64,000 nt of DNA. It comes from Gymnopilus junonius. Lineage: Eukaryota; Basidiomycota; Agaricomycetes; Agaricales; Galerinaceae. The stretch lies in assembly GCA_015501075.1 (NCBI GenBank), contig JADNYJ010000002.1, positions 248,001-312,000 on the forward strand. Direction: 5' to 3'. The position numbers and the translations under genes were made by a program. This document shows, piece after piece, positions 32,562-43,992 of the stretch. Every line of letters starts with the position of its first letter. Positions within the stretch are counted from its first letter, which is position 1. The notes beneath the pieces were generated by a model, which was given only the letters and a program-made list of their open reading frames with translations, ran no database searches and was not told the DNA's origin.

Positions 32562-35524
32562 CTATTGTTCTTGTGCCTCAATAGGCTTCGAAGTGTCATT
32601 CCAATGCTCGTTGTCCAAGGTGAGGATAATAGGCTCCGGCCTAGTCCAATAAATACCACGTTTGCTGGAGAAAGGACATAAAGCCTTACGAACAAGGGAA
32701 TCCGATGAACAGATCAGCTTGCTTAGGGCTTCGCAGATAACTGAACAACTTAATAAGGCCAAGGGCTCCTCCTGTTTCGTTATGTCTGGATCAATGATTG
32801 CAGACAGTGAGGCCAAGAGAAAGTGCCATGCTTCTGCGCATAGTATTCTATCGCATAACAATTCAGTCAGTAATAAATATTCGGCAAAAATGGCTGTTTC
32901 GAGGGTTGATAAGCTGAACAAAGGTAGAGAGCGAGGTCACTAACCGGCTGTCGCTATATTTCCATTTCCGACGTTAATTACCAGTGGCCAGATGCCCTCG
33001 GGAAATCTTGTGACAGAATGAGCCGCTGCGTGGCTTTGAAACGCACACAATGACAGTAGAACAGAATCGAGAAGGTACTTTTGTTCAACGAATTCGGAAC
33101 GTGGAGAGGCAAGGAACGTGATAATCACATCAAGGTAGAAGAGAGCTAGGTCCTGGAGTACGATATTTCTTTCTCCGTCTTTCAATAAAATGATCGTTAA
33201 AAAGTTGAGTAAGGACTTTGCGGCAGTTATTGCAAACCGGCTGCCACTCGGGACACCTTGTTCATCTTGAGAGAAAAACCTGTGAGGAAGGCTCTGATAT
33301 GAATACCTGGACGATAGCAATACAGAATCCTACCTACTTCGCAGACGACCTGATAGCTACAGTGTTGTCAATCATGGAGGTCAGTGAGCGAATGTGAAAT
33401 TTTCATACTTTGATCTAACTTGCGGGCGAACTGAAGTGTCTTATTCTGCAAGGTGTATTGCAAACAACGCGAGAACGAATGATTCTGGATCAGTGCCAAA
33501 GCCTCAACAATCAGATTTTGCACTATGTAATGACCATCACTTCAAATGAACAAACATCACAAATGAGACGGAAAACACGGACCAACTACTTCTTTTTCCG
33601 AGAACCCCAGATAACAAAAAAGAACGAGGAAAGTCCTGCTGTAGTCTTCTGCAAGTTCCTGGATGGGAGAGCAGATCTCAACGTTGTTCATTTCCAGAAG
33701 GTGAATTGTTGCCCAACATAATTTAGCCAGTAAGCCCGGGAGTGGGGAAAAGGGAAAATCTAGAAGAGAATTCCCCTGAACAAGAACAGACAGAGCATCA
33801 CGGAGCAAGTGCTATGAAAGGTATGTTCATTTTGTTAATCTCGAAAGGCTTATTAGCAGTTACCAATATCTTCCGGCTCGACATTGTTACATCTGGAAAC
33901 AGACAACGCCGGAAGTCCCTCGAAAATATCTTTTCGTGTTCGGAAGTGCTTAGTGCTGCGAACACGGGTCGGGTCATATGGTGAAGCCATGTGATTGTCT
34001 AAAATTCTGCATGTAAAGGAGAATATTTTCGAAAGATGATCAATTCCATACCACTGCACGAATATACTCAGTATTCGCATTGCGTTCATCGGTCCACACC
34101 GACCAACTCCAGGGCACTACATTTCCCCATCGCAATAAGAGAGTCTGAGGTATGTCCAGATTTTCCACCGGTAAGAACAAGCCAGCGTCTAATCCAACGG
34201 TGGCAGATATCAAGTCTAGCAGGTACTCCTGCACTTCCGTCCGAAATCGCAGCGGTTGAATCAGATACGTCTGGTGATCTAGGGGGTTATCGACGACCTT
34301 GAAACCGAGATGTAAGGAATAAATAGAACGTGCAACAGGCTAACTGACAGATAGCAAAGATATCAACATAGCCGCGCTAGTCCGTTCTTCCAAAGAATCA
34401 AGGGGAAATGCAGGGGATTGGAAGCGAAGAGACATGATTTTCGCGGAAATGAATAGAGATTCTATCATATCCAAGCTATATGCGTGTAAGGGATTCGGAC
34501 ATTGTGGTACTTAGAACAAAACATACTTTGATGATAACTGTAAGTCATTCCGCGTCAATGTCAATTGTGGCCTCATAACGTATATTGCAAACATCAGGGA
34601 AAGAGCAATGCGTCTCGCTGCCGGAGAAGAATTGTCGGATCCCAATACACGTTTCACATCATTCCATGTTTCTATGCATGAGTCATTAATCTTCTTTCCA
34701 GAAAAGCAATATACAAGTTTACCTGGCAGTTGGGATGCGGCAAGGATAGCATCATTTCGTTTCTGGAGTCCAATGCTGTCTGAATGAAAGGGGACCGAGT
34801 GTGTGACAAGGGTAGTTCCAGCGGCGACAGTGCAGACAAGGGAGCTCAGCTTCGCTAAGAATTCGTCAACCCATGTAACGACCGTCAATGTGAATTGCGC
34901 CCGGAAAAAACTTCGGTATTCAAATAGTCGCTCTATAAACGACAAGTCAACTATTCAGGCAATCAATGAGCTGCAAGACCCAAAAATAAATAATTAGTAT
35001 ACCCAAAGCTGAAAAAGCCTTGAGACATCCGGAAATCTGATCGTGGTTGTTCAAAAGCCGCGGGAGACGATCCAAAAACTCTACAAGTTTAGCAGAACAA
35101 AGTAAAACCTCTTCAACGACATCTGCACTCTACAAAAGGGCTCAGTTGCAGGGTGATGAGAGACGTAGTGAATGGAAAAACTCACCTTCCCAAGAAAAGA
35201 TACATTTCGAAAGAGATTTTGAATTTCTTGTCCTATATCCTGAGATTTTAAGGGGGGACCAGACCATTTTTCGTGTCGAGCATTCGACACCAAGTGCTCC
35301 TGACTCAAACAACGGCTAGTTTGTTGTGAAGTTTGGGGAAGATTGGAGGATTCGGAATCGGATTCTGTTTCGCTACTGTTGTCCATGGGATGAAGTGGAG
35401 GCAACGGGTCACGGAACATGTGAGGGCACAAGGAGGATTTAATTACTTCCCTAGTTGGACGAAGACCATCAAATTCTATGATCCAAGTGTCACATTTGGC
35501 AATGCAACTGTCTGTCCACGTCAA
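32562..35524 (-). CDS. Large multi-exon helical protein, not recognised
   Basis: At least eight coding blocks run from about 35520 down to a stop at 32562. The N-terminal block has HPMDNSSETESDSESSNLPQ, an acidic Ser stretch. Later blocks are Leu-rich and helical: DVVEEVLLCSAKLVEFLDRL, SFIERLFEYRSFFRAQFTL, QEYLLDLISATVGLDAG, LPGLLAKLCWATIHLLEM and FAEYLLLTELLCDRILCAEA. The pattern suggests HEAT/ARM-like solenoid repeats. I cannot name a family; large DNA-repair or checkpoint scaffolds are possible. Introns are short and numerous, and I did not resolve all of them. The first in-frame ATG is at 35419-35417, so an additional 5' exon or a start there are both possible. It lies just downstream of RPC5, with less than 170 bp between. 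Confidence 0.6.
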
Positions 35525-35580
35525 GCATCGTATTTCTTATTTTCCTAGTTAATAACAAATTGAGGCCAGTATCAAGCCAC

Positions 35581-36544
35581 TCAAAGACCTTTAATGGACT
35601 GCAAGAAAGTAGCCATGTCTGTTTTACACTCAAGGACTTCATCACTTCTAGAGAATACGGACTCGAAGGCGTCCGACGAATTATCTGTCTTGAGAAGGCT
35701 ATTAGCATCAGGAATAGGGCAAAACCGAGCCAACTTACCGCCACGGCATTGAAACTTAAATTGTCCCAAATTTCGTCTTCTTCCGCGCGGATTATCTGCA
35801 GCATCTCTCGCCTCACAACCGATAGACCGCCATGCCCGGGACCATTTTGGTCTTCTGATTTACGAGCAGATACATGCACCTCTTTTGCATCTCCTGATGC
35901 CTTTTTCTCTCTTTTGGGAGCTACCACAGGGACAGGTTCGTCGGGGTCCGGCGGAGGGCCCTCGTCAGAATCAGAATCAGAACCAGCACCACGAGATCGC
36001 CTGTTTTTACGAGACAGAACATCTAAGTAGCTCAATGTCGGACGAAACTGATGAGTTTCGTTTATGGGATGAAGGTGTAGTTTACCTATGCGAGGAGTGT
36101 TTTAGATGCGAGACCTCCGCCTCCTTCAGAAAGGAAGAAGGACTCACCACCTCTCACGACACCCAACAAATGTGTTCCTCTTTGCGGAATCTCTTCACTT
36201 CTGAGCCGCACATCTGAAAGTCGAGGTTCGTCATCGTCCTGATTTTTGACATCCATCTGTGGGTTTTTTTCTCTATCATCTTCTTGACGCCCAGCACCGA
36301 ATGCCTTTGACCTTTCAGAATTATAAACTTCCGGACGCGTATCAATCGGAATGTGTATCTCAAGTCTGCGGGTCTGGGGTTTGATCCTCGCCTTGATGCG
36401 CTTTCCACTCAATGCAGCTGACGGGGGAACTTGCAAGGGTCTTGTAAGCAGTGGGAATTGGTGAATTTGTAAATTCGGAGCAAGAGATTCAGAGAAGTGA
36501 ATGGGAAGGACAGAAACGAGCTCATCGTTTTCGTGAACCTCCAT
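35581..36544 (-). CDS. RPC37: RNA polymerase III subunit RPC5/Rpc37, 283 aa
   Basis: Exons 36544-36148, 36085-35739 and 35688-35581 close in phase to 283 residues, essentially the length of yeast Rpc37. The N-terminus carries the family's conserved block: VLPIHFSESLAPNLQIHQFP, then KARIKPQTRRLEIHIPIDTR. After the first intron GKLHLHPINETHQFRPTLSY and LDVLSRKNRR follow. The C-terminal part has VVRREMLQIIRAEEDEIWDN and ends ATFLQSIKGL. Rpc37 with Rpc53 forms the TFIIF-like subcomplex of Pol III, acting in initiation, termination and reinitiation on tRNA and 5S genes. The middle is an acidic, Pro-rich linker (GSDSDSDEGPPPDPDEP), probably disordered. Confidence 0.9.
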
Positions 36545-36751
36545 TTGTCACAACTAGTCACGTCTACGTTGGGCGGCTTTGCTGAGGAAAAGTTAAATTT
36601 ATATCTCAATTATCTATATAGGTAAGTACAGCGTTTAATCACAGTCAAAGGCAGTAAAGCTAACTACAGATGCCGAAGTTCGCTGCGCCTGAAGGGAACG
36701 AGGAGGTGGCAAAACGTATTCGCCTTGTTGTGACGGGTCTCGCCTCCAATG

Positions 36752-38910
36752 TCATGTCTCGTCTTCGCGGAAACTCTTCCAGCTTATAGTATGATTCGAA
36801 TTGGAGGATGCGGAAATTATCCAACTTCGGGAGAATCGCTGCTGCTGTGAGAATTCAGCGCTGTTGGTGGGAACGACGGGGGTTCCTACGTCAGACGTTG
36901 GAAAGTCTAGATAGCCTTGACGCTGAAGGTCATTCTGTCTTGGAAGTTGGGCAGGGTTGACTTTAGGCAATCGTGTACTCGACGATGTGAAGCCGGCTTG
37001 CTCATCGAGTTCAGAATGGAAAGGATTCTCTTGATCCAATGTACCGTCTTCCAGCGCCTGTGAATCCGCGAATGGATCCTCAGAGTTGTTCTCATTACTG
37101 ATACTGACGACTCTAGCTCTGGGAGCAGAAATTGACCCAGGCGATCCTCTTCGCGTGCTTTGTTCCCCCCTTTTGACAATATCGTTTGGAGTTCGAGCAA
37201 TTGCTGTACAATTTACGGGATGTTGTAGAAGGGCGTCTCGTTCGTGTCTGTGGACTACGCGGCCAAAACTATGAATGGCCAAAAGAGAAATTATCCCCCC
37301 TGTGTACGAAATTTAGAAACAAGGGGTATCATCATGGCTTTAGAGACTTGCTTACAATTTAAAACGATCCAACCAGTTACACTGAGTCCATTCTTGAAAT
37401 TGACACCAATAATGGCAAGAACGGCAACTACCACACATGTCGATGTAATGAACGTGGTATAGAGAAGCTAAAAAACTCATCAAATTTGTGCAAGAAACGT
37501 ATCTTTTGAATAGCTTACTTCATCCTTCATAACTTCCTGGAAAAGTTCCATCCTGGGTACCAGTCGACTGATTCTACTCAAAGACGATGGCGCCAGAGAA
37601 AGTCGGGATCTCTCAGGATCGCCACGTCCCTGAGCGTTTTTGGACCACTTCTCTGGCTTTGCTTTTATCTGCAGTCTTGTATTTTTGGCTTGAGAAGATG
37701 ATAATAATTGCTGGCCGTTTTCAGATGGGAAAATTCTCCGTAGAAAACTTTTAAAGGCGCCTCCCGTCCTCTGCTTGGTTTCTTCATCAGTTGCTACATT
37801 TTGTTGCGATTCCTGCTCGTTTGGAACGTAGTCCCACCATCCCCGCCGAGTCGGCTGAGATTTTTCAGAAGGATCATCTGGAATTTTAATGGGAAGGTCA
37901 TCCATCGAGAGTTCCAGGGATATTCGCCCACGAGCAGCTGGAGAACCACGAGACTTCCAGCAGACGTAAATAACTTGCACCAATTAACAAGATATCTAAC
38001 AGACAAGGTGAAAGACGTACAGCAGCAACAAATAAAGAGGGACTCCAGAAACTGGATGATAACAAAATAGCGAGTAAACCGTAAATTGTCATTGTGACTA
38101 CAGCTGCCTATAAATAAAATAAGCGCGCGGCCCATAATTAAAACCAGACGACTATCACCTGATAAGCGACGCATTCCTTGCGTTGAAGTGACATCTAGGA
38201 TGACAGATGTTGTAGAGGCAGCTTGAAACAAACCTAAAATAATAGGAACAAATCGAGCATTATTCAAACACTTGTACACTTTGACACCAAGGATGACAGT
38301 AATCTAGAGCAAGGTGAGGCCAGCATAAGAATGAAAAATAGTTGGTCTTCACCAAAAGGGCAAGCGAAGTAGTCCCAGAAAGACACGAAAGAATGATTAC
38401 ACTGTTTAGACTATCAGATGTTTCAGCATGTAAGAAGATAAATTCCTCTCACATGGTGCAGTTCAATCGTTGTGTATAGTATGACAAAACCATGGGAATG
38501 AACGCAATTGGGGCCAGCATTTGGCTTAAAAACAAGACGTGAAAAAGAGTTTTCTTCTTGACCTTTCCCCGACGGATGTAATCACCCGAAACAAGGATAT
38601 TCCTTGCAAACACCATGGCAAGTGCACCCATAACAAACAAGCTGAGGTTAGCATCGACTTGGTCCTGGTTAAAAGGCGTTGTCACGAGAGAACCATCTGC
38701 AAGAGCTGTATAAGTCGGGTAAAAGGACTGGATTGAGGTCGGGGCGTAGAAGAGATTGAAATTCGATATGACCAGAGTTGTGGTAAGTTGAACAACAAGA
38801 GTGTTCGGAGGACAACTTGTGGGAGAAGGGGTGATGCGAGGCTGAAGAATATTTAAGTGAACAGGAGTTGGATTTGCGACTTCGGAAGCCGAATTTCTAG
38901 TGACAGACAT
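36752..38910 (-). CDS. Multi-pass membrane protein (about seven TM), unknown
   Basis: Coding blocks are at 38910-38453, about 38400-38340, 38290-38160, about 38110-38020, 37980-37520, about 37460-37360 and about 37280-36752, separated by short introns that I did not all fix. Hydrophobic spans include SLFVMGALAMVFARNILV, TLFHVLFLSQMLAPIAFIPM, ARFVPIILGLFQAASTTSVI, TIYGLLAILLSSSFWSPSLF and TTFITSTCVVVAVLAIIGVN. The N-terminus lacks a signal peptide and is Pro/Asn rich. A long loop after the fifth span is charged (RRGWWDYVPNEQES). The C-tail is Ser-rich with SRSWIISASSNSNH. No family recognised; its organisation resembles fungal orphan GPCR-like proteins. Confidence 0.6.
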
Positions 38911-39353
38911 TTCTCCGTCCAGAGAATAAAGTGGGGGATGAAGTCAAGAGAGAATGGGTGAGATTGGCAAATGCAAAAAAAAAGAAAAAGAATCAGAAGT
39001 CCAAGAGTCTGTATAGGACCATATCTGCGCTGCAGCTAGTGGTCAGGAGGCAAAGACAGAGGCATGATTATGAACTGGGGCAAGGGGAAGGGTGGGATAT
39101 AATTAGGTATGCGGATTGGAGGTAACCAAGGATGGTCTGCTCAGAAGACCGCCGTCATGTGGGAAAAGGGCAGACCGGAATCCCATCGCAGTGGCCACGG
39201 TAACGAGCGGTAACGGCATTCCCAAGCATCGGATTGGCATGTCAATAATATTCTTGCAGGTCTGTGTAGCGTCTGTGAACACAAGATCACAATCACTTCT
39301 CACGCTCGCTTCACTCATTATTATGTAATTATCTCTTTCCTTTCCTTTTCTTC
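38911..39353. promoter_or_regulatory. Divergent intergenic region between the membrane protein and AK6
   Basis: 443 bp between two divergent start codons (38910 minus, 39354 plus). It must contain both promoters. A purine-rich stretch (38971-38995) and a pyrimidine-rich tract just before the AK6 ATG (39333-39352) are visible. No specific factor site is claimed. Confidence 0.5.
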
Positions 39354-39988
39354 ATGGCTAAAGGTCCAGTTATCGTTCTCACAGGCACCCCAGGCACTGG
39401 CAAGTCCACACATGCCGAGCTCCTCGTAAACGAATCACCCATCCCTCTGAGGAATATCAATGTGAGCGAGTGGGTAAAAGAGCGTGGCCTCTACGAGAAT
39501 TATGATGAGGAATGGCAGACTTACACCATAGATGAAGATAGGGTGCGTCTTCGCCTGCACGCCCTCAAGGATCTCGTCCCACACCTTTGACAGTTACTCG
39601 ATGAGCTCGAGCCTTTAGCTGCCGAGGGCGGTTTAATCCTTGACTGGCATACGTGTGAAGTTTTTCCTGAGCGCTGGGCAGATCTCGTCGTCGTTCTCAG
39701 ATGCGACCACTCCAAATTATGGGATCGCCTGGAAAAAAGGTCCGTTTTTTTGAATTCAGTGTACAATTTGAAAAGTGTCAAGCCTATTACAGAGGGTATT
39801 CGTTAAAAAAGATCCAGGAAAACAACGAAGCAGAAATAATGCAAGTAGTGCTTGAAGAAGCTCGTTCTTCTTATCCGCCCCAAATCGTCATCGAACTGCA
39901 GAGCGAAACCACAGAGGATCTCGAATCGAACATAGCGAGATTAGTAGAATGGATTAAACTTTGGTTACAGAATCAAGGTAGCAGCTGA
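39354..39988 (+). CDS. FAP7: Adenylate kinase 6 / Fap7-type ribosome assembly ATPase, 176 aa
   Basis: Exons 39354-39542, 39594-39739 and 39793-39988 close in phase to 176 residues, the usual size of AK6/Fap7. The Walker A loop GTPGTGKSTHAE begins near residue 10. WVKERGLYENYDEEWQTYTI is the conserved NMP-side segment, LLDELEPLAAEGGLILDWHT follows, then FPERWADLVVVLRCD, WDRLEKRGYSLKKIQENNEA and the C-terminal LESNIARLVEWIKLWLQ. The family hydrolyses ATP/AMP and, with Rps14, completes cleavage of 20S pre-rRNA. It ends only 19 bp from the stop of the convergent gene at 40008. Confidence 0.95.
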
Positions 39989-40007
39989 TGTTGGTTCGGC
40001 TGTTCTC

Positions 40008-40835
40008 TTAGCGCCCTTGAAATACCCAGACATGGCGCCTATTTTCGAGTGGGAATCCACTTGGATGTTCTGACTCATTCCTCATACGTGTTGAAGTCTT
40101 TTTCTTTCCCTCCAGAATCCTGACTTTTTCGAAATAGACATAGCTAAAAGTGATTGTCAGTTAGGTGACTAAGACAATAACGACCGGACATACGCAGCGT
40201 AGTATGTACCATTAGCGGCACCGTCTGTTTTCCCCTTTTCTTTCACTGCATGTATGCGGTCGGCCGGTGTCCAATAACTTGTCAAAAAAACGTACTGAAG
40301 CGATTGAACGAATTACTATTGATTCCGCCGATTTCCTTAAGCCAGTGTGTCACCTGGCAAAGTAATGGCGGATGGTGAGGCTCGGAATTGTCAATGCAAC
40401 CGAATATGACGCACCTTCCACTCGGGAGTCTTCTGTAAGAGTCTTATTTTGCGGCGAACTTCAGCACAATCGTCACTACGTGATGAGAAGGTGTGATGTT
40501 ATGATGTATTCATTACAATGCGCAATGAAATTTTGAGAGGGGTACTCACAATACTGGGACGCCACCCTAGCCGGACAACAGGCGCGTCAGCCCAATGTCG
40601 AATGATGGGAGTAATTAGAAACATTACATATACTTACGTCGTCTTCGCCGGGGAGGGTGATGTCTCGCCAACTCTGAGGTGTGCCGTTAGAAGTGCAGCT
40701 CGACACTACAGGCCTGGGTATATTAGCAACGCGCGCCTTCTTGACAGAGGGCTCGAAGACTCTGACAGCGTCGGTTCCCGTGGCCGTGGAAGATTGGGCA
40801 GACTCGAGTGCGTCAGACTTTCGTTTAGGAGGCAT
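40008..40835 (-). CDS. Small basic protein resembling fungal DUF7726 family, 173 aa
   Basis: Six exons (40835-40638, 40566-40550, 40475-40415, 40353-40296, 40245-40194, 40143-40008) close in phase to 173 residues. The second is only 17 nt. The protein starts MPPKRKSDALESAQSS, a nuclear-type basic start. After the microexon it reads DDCAEVRRKIRLLQKTPEWK, VTHWLKEIGGINSNSFNRFM, AAYVYFEKVRILEGKKK, and ends HVWVFQGR. This resembles a family of small fungal proteins with a helix-turn-helix-like core, annotated as DUF7726 if I recall correctly; function unknown. It shares a 218-bp divergent promoter with cyclin H. Confidence 0.8.
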
Positions 40836-41053
40836 TTGTGAGTTGGAGAAGGATATAAGAGGTGGTTGTGTTGAGATGATAGGGGTAAGTTGTATCAGCG
40901 TTGAGCACTCAAGGCGCGCTTATGTAGCCCGCTTTGTTGGTCTTGCGCCACTTCCCGAGGCGCGTTATTTTGGTCTATGTACAGCTATTGACGCGACGTG
41001 TCGCTGACTAAACTAATTACGGTCATATGCGGCCTGATTATTATACTGTAAAC
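40836..41053. promoter_or_regulatory. Bidirectional promoter between the DUF7726-like gene and cyclin H
   Basis: 218 bp separate the two start codons (40835 minus, 41054 plus). CG-rich patches (AAGGCGCGC near 40912 and GAGGCGCG near 40958) stand out. No TATA box is obvious. Confidence 0.55.
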
Positions 41054-42259
41054 ATGACTGCAACAACAACGCTCACGCCTCCTCCTTCCTCAAAGATATC
41101 CTTGTATGAGGCCAGTACACAGTGCAAGAATTGGAGGTTTTCTTCTCAACAACTAGCTCATACCCGGGCCTCTCTGAACGAAGCTGCAGTCAAAGTCATT
41201 CAGAAAACATTTGAAAGCCATGAGGTAGTCGCCTTCCTGCTGTCCTCCTCGCAGCTGTCCCAACTCAAGAGAAAGCTTTAGCCAGGCTCTTCAAACAATG
41301 TTTCCTTCTTAAACGCAGACGAAGAAGTCTTACTGGTTAAACTGTACATCACCAAGATTACACAACTCTGTGGACTTTTCCGCTTTCCAGAAGAAGTAGA
41401 GGCGACCGCGATTACCTACCTCAAACGTTTTTATCTAAAAAATACGGTCATGGACTGGCATCCTAAAAACGTGATGCAAGTGCTTTTCTCCCTTCACGCC
41501 CTGTGGTCTAATTGCCATTAGGCTTACAGCCTTGTTTCTCGCTACCAAAACGACCAACAATCCAATCTCATTAGAGGCTTACACTCATCATATTCCTAAA
41601 ACAGCCCCGAATGATGTCCTCGATCTCGAATTTTTGGTTGCTCAGAGCCTAGGATTTGAATTTGCCATCTGGCATGCTCACAGAGCGCTTTGGGGCATCT
41701 GGTTAGACATTCAAGTGGGTTGGATAGCCTCTTTTGTTCCTGTCGGCAACTGAGCACATTTGACTAGAATCTTCCTATCATATCACAAAAATTGTCGCCC
41801 GATCTCTACGACACTGCCTTGGGCCATATTCGCGCCTCTCGCCTGACAGATGCCGAATTAATATATACCCCCTCGCAGATAGCTCTTGCTGCCTTCGCCC
41901 TGACACTTCCTGAGATAGCCTCACAATGGTTGGCGGCCAAGTTGCCCACTGAAGTTACAAACCTGAAAAACGTGACGGAAGACATCATGCTTCTGATTAC
42001 GGCTCATGGCCAGCCACCTAACGTAGAGTCTGTACGGGAGGTCGACAGAAGACTAAAATTATGCAAGAACCCGGAAAAAGTTGTCGGAAGTAAGGCGTAT
42101 CTGGCAAGGAAGCAAGACGAAGAACGGATATCAGAGGAAAAAAGGAATAAAAAGGTTGCTGAGTCACAAAAATTCGTCGATGAAGAGGATGTCTTCGGAA
42201 ATGAGCTAGGACAGAAAAGACAAGGTCTCGTGGACTACGATGATGACGATGATGATTAG
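41054..42259 (+). CDS. CCL1: Cyclin H / Ccl1, TFIIH CDK-activating kinase cyclin, 349 aa
   Basis: Exons 41054-41224, 41282-41475, 41522-41714 and 41768-42259 close in phase to 349 residues. The N-terminus has SLYEASTQCKNWRFSSQQL, the cyclin H signature. The cyclin box follows: DEEVLLVKLYITKITQLCGL, RFPEEVEATAITYLKRFYL, MDWHPKNVM, then LTALFLATKTTNNPISLEAY and VLDLEFLVAQSLGFEFAIWH. The second cyclin fold includes PSQIALAAFALTLPEIASQW. The C-tail ends in an Asp run. Cyclin H partners Cdk7/Kin28 and Mat1/Tfb3 to phosphorylate the Pol II CTD and activate CDKs. The intron at 41476 begins GCAAGT. Only this GC-AG intron restores Met in NVM-LTALF. Confidence 0.92.
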
Positions 42260-43141
42260 GAGTGAACTAAATTTTATTCTTGTATTACTATCATTGATCG
42301 AGAGTTTGAAGCGATGGGGAGTTTGAAACCGTCAACTTTTGCAAACCTTCCTCTTTCATTTGGCTTCCATAAAAATTCACATAAATACAATAGCATGCTG
42401 CCTACCATGTTATGTACTTTGTTTCTTAATGTCTGCAGAAGAGGAAGAGTGGCACTCGATTTGTGGAACTGAGTGCATCATTGAATCAGCTGATGTATCA
42501 GCATCTCTTGCAAGATCTGGCCAGATCCCTCTGGTCAAATAAAACGAAAATTCACAGAAGTGTCAAGGAGACTCATTCAAGCAGGAGTCCTGAACCATTG
42601 GCAGATTCATGTACATTTGACTTGGTGAGGGCAGATGCAATGCAGAAGGTGTGTTTAAGCGTGACAAGACGTGACGTTTTCATGCGGAATAAAACAACCG
42701 TGACAATCGGTGACCACCCGTGACCACCGTTTCAATCTCGCCATTCCTTCAACTTTGAGACGCAGAAATGCTCTTGTGTCTTGCACACTAGCCTTATGTC
42801 CCAAATTCTTGGTCAACCTTGGGTATATACAGAAGTTGTACACGACTGCAAAATTTCCTGCTTGGAGAACAACACATTAAATTTCTAGTGAATTTTCTTA
42901 GTCGCCGTTTCAAACTCCCGCTGAATTATAGTAGCTAATATGCACAATGTTTTCCAATTCAAATTTTGGCCAAAGCTCCCAAACACTAAGTTTGTCTGAA
43001 ATATATGCCAGTAGGAATGCTTGCTATGGGCTTCACATTGACCTCACCAATCGTAAAATTTCGATTAGAGAGGCTTCGAAAGAGCCGAATGGTAGGGTTG
43101 AGCAGGGCTAATAAGACAACGCATGGACGACTTTATAGGAT
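42260..43141. other. Intergenic region between convergent genes
   Basis: 882 bp between the cyclin H stop and the stop of the DUF1764 gene. Readings of up to about 86 codons exist but show no family features or splice support. Short GGTGACCAC/CGTGACCAC repeats occur at about 42708-42728. Confidence 0.45.
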
Positions 43142-43712
43142 TCAAAAACCTGGCACAAGGTAGCAGTTGAACGGAAAGGAATGGAAAGAACACCAAGAAA
43201 AACTTACAACAATTACAATCGAATGGGCACAGAGGAGTGTCTGATCTAAAGTTGTAGTGTAATACAAGAAACAACGAGGACGTTGTGGCTTACCACCGCC
43301 TTGGTCACCAATACCAAGTTCGTCTTCTTTGTATACCGACCAACCTTCCTCCGTTTTGCGACCTTTAAAACAAGTGAGAAAAACGCTAGTGATATGACAA
43401 AAAAGACATACGACTTTCACAGCCTCTTGAATCCTTGAACTCCGGATCCACATCAGATTTTTTCTTGTCCACTTTCTTCGACTTCTTGGCATTCGCAGAC
43501 GGTGGTACTCCCTTGCGGCGCTTGGAGGGAGCGGGCAGGGTATCAGACGTATCAACGACCGTCTCTGGGAGAGGACGCTTCTTGGAGGTAGGAGCTACGG
43601 CATATGTTTTCAAAGGGACGTCAGACTTTTTCTTTTTCTTCTTCTCGGGGGAGGGCAAGGGATCCTGCTTCTGCTTGCCCTTGGAAGCAAAGATGTCGTC
43701 GATTTCAGACAT
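43142..43712 (-). CDS. DUF1764-family protein, 136 aa
   Basis: Exons 43712-43412, 43362-43294, 43240-43208 and 43149-43142 close in phase to 136 residues; the last coding exon is 8 nt (completing CF-stop). It begins MSEIDDIFASKGKQK, has a very Lys-rich middle with nuclear-signal character, then FKDSRGCESRRKTEEGWSVY, KEDELGIGDQGGDTPLCPFD and CNCCF. The DSRG...RRKTEEG...Y..DEL and C-terminal CPFDCxCCF motifs define the conserved eukaryotic DUF1764 family, whose role is unknown; a nuclear or nucleolar site is likely from composition. Divergent from SWI1, 280 bp apart. Confidence 0.88.
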
Positions 43713-43992
43713 GAATTTTTTCGCTGAGAAAAGGGGAGTCACGCTGACATAGGTCACAGGTCACAGTCACGGTGATCATGGGTGCATGAAGGTTGGGCGA
43801 TTTAGACGAGACTAGTTTAGAGAGGACAAGGATGTAAGAGGCAGGGATTATTATTATTCCGAGAGATAGAAATATGTTAGTAGAGAGATAGACTTTCATT
43901 GTGAGAGGATTGATGCGAGCCTGATTTGGAGGTTGGAACTTGGTTGGAATGAAGTGTGTTAACAACTTGTCCGACTGATTCTCTCAAGCAAA

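Noticed and set aside
37244..37462. Plus-strand 72-codon frame
   Set aside because: Antisense to transmembrane-coding sequence of the minus-strand membrane protein.
42430..42723. Possible small gene downstream of cyclin H
   Set aside because: Two overlapping short readings start with Met but have no splice-consistent extension, no motif and no shared frame.
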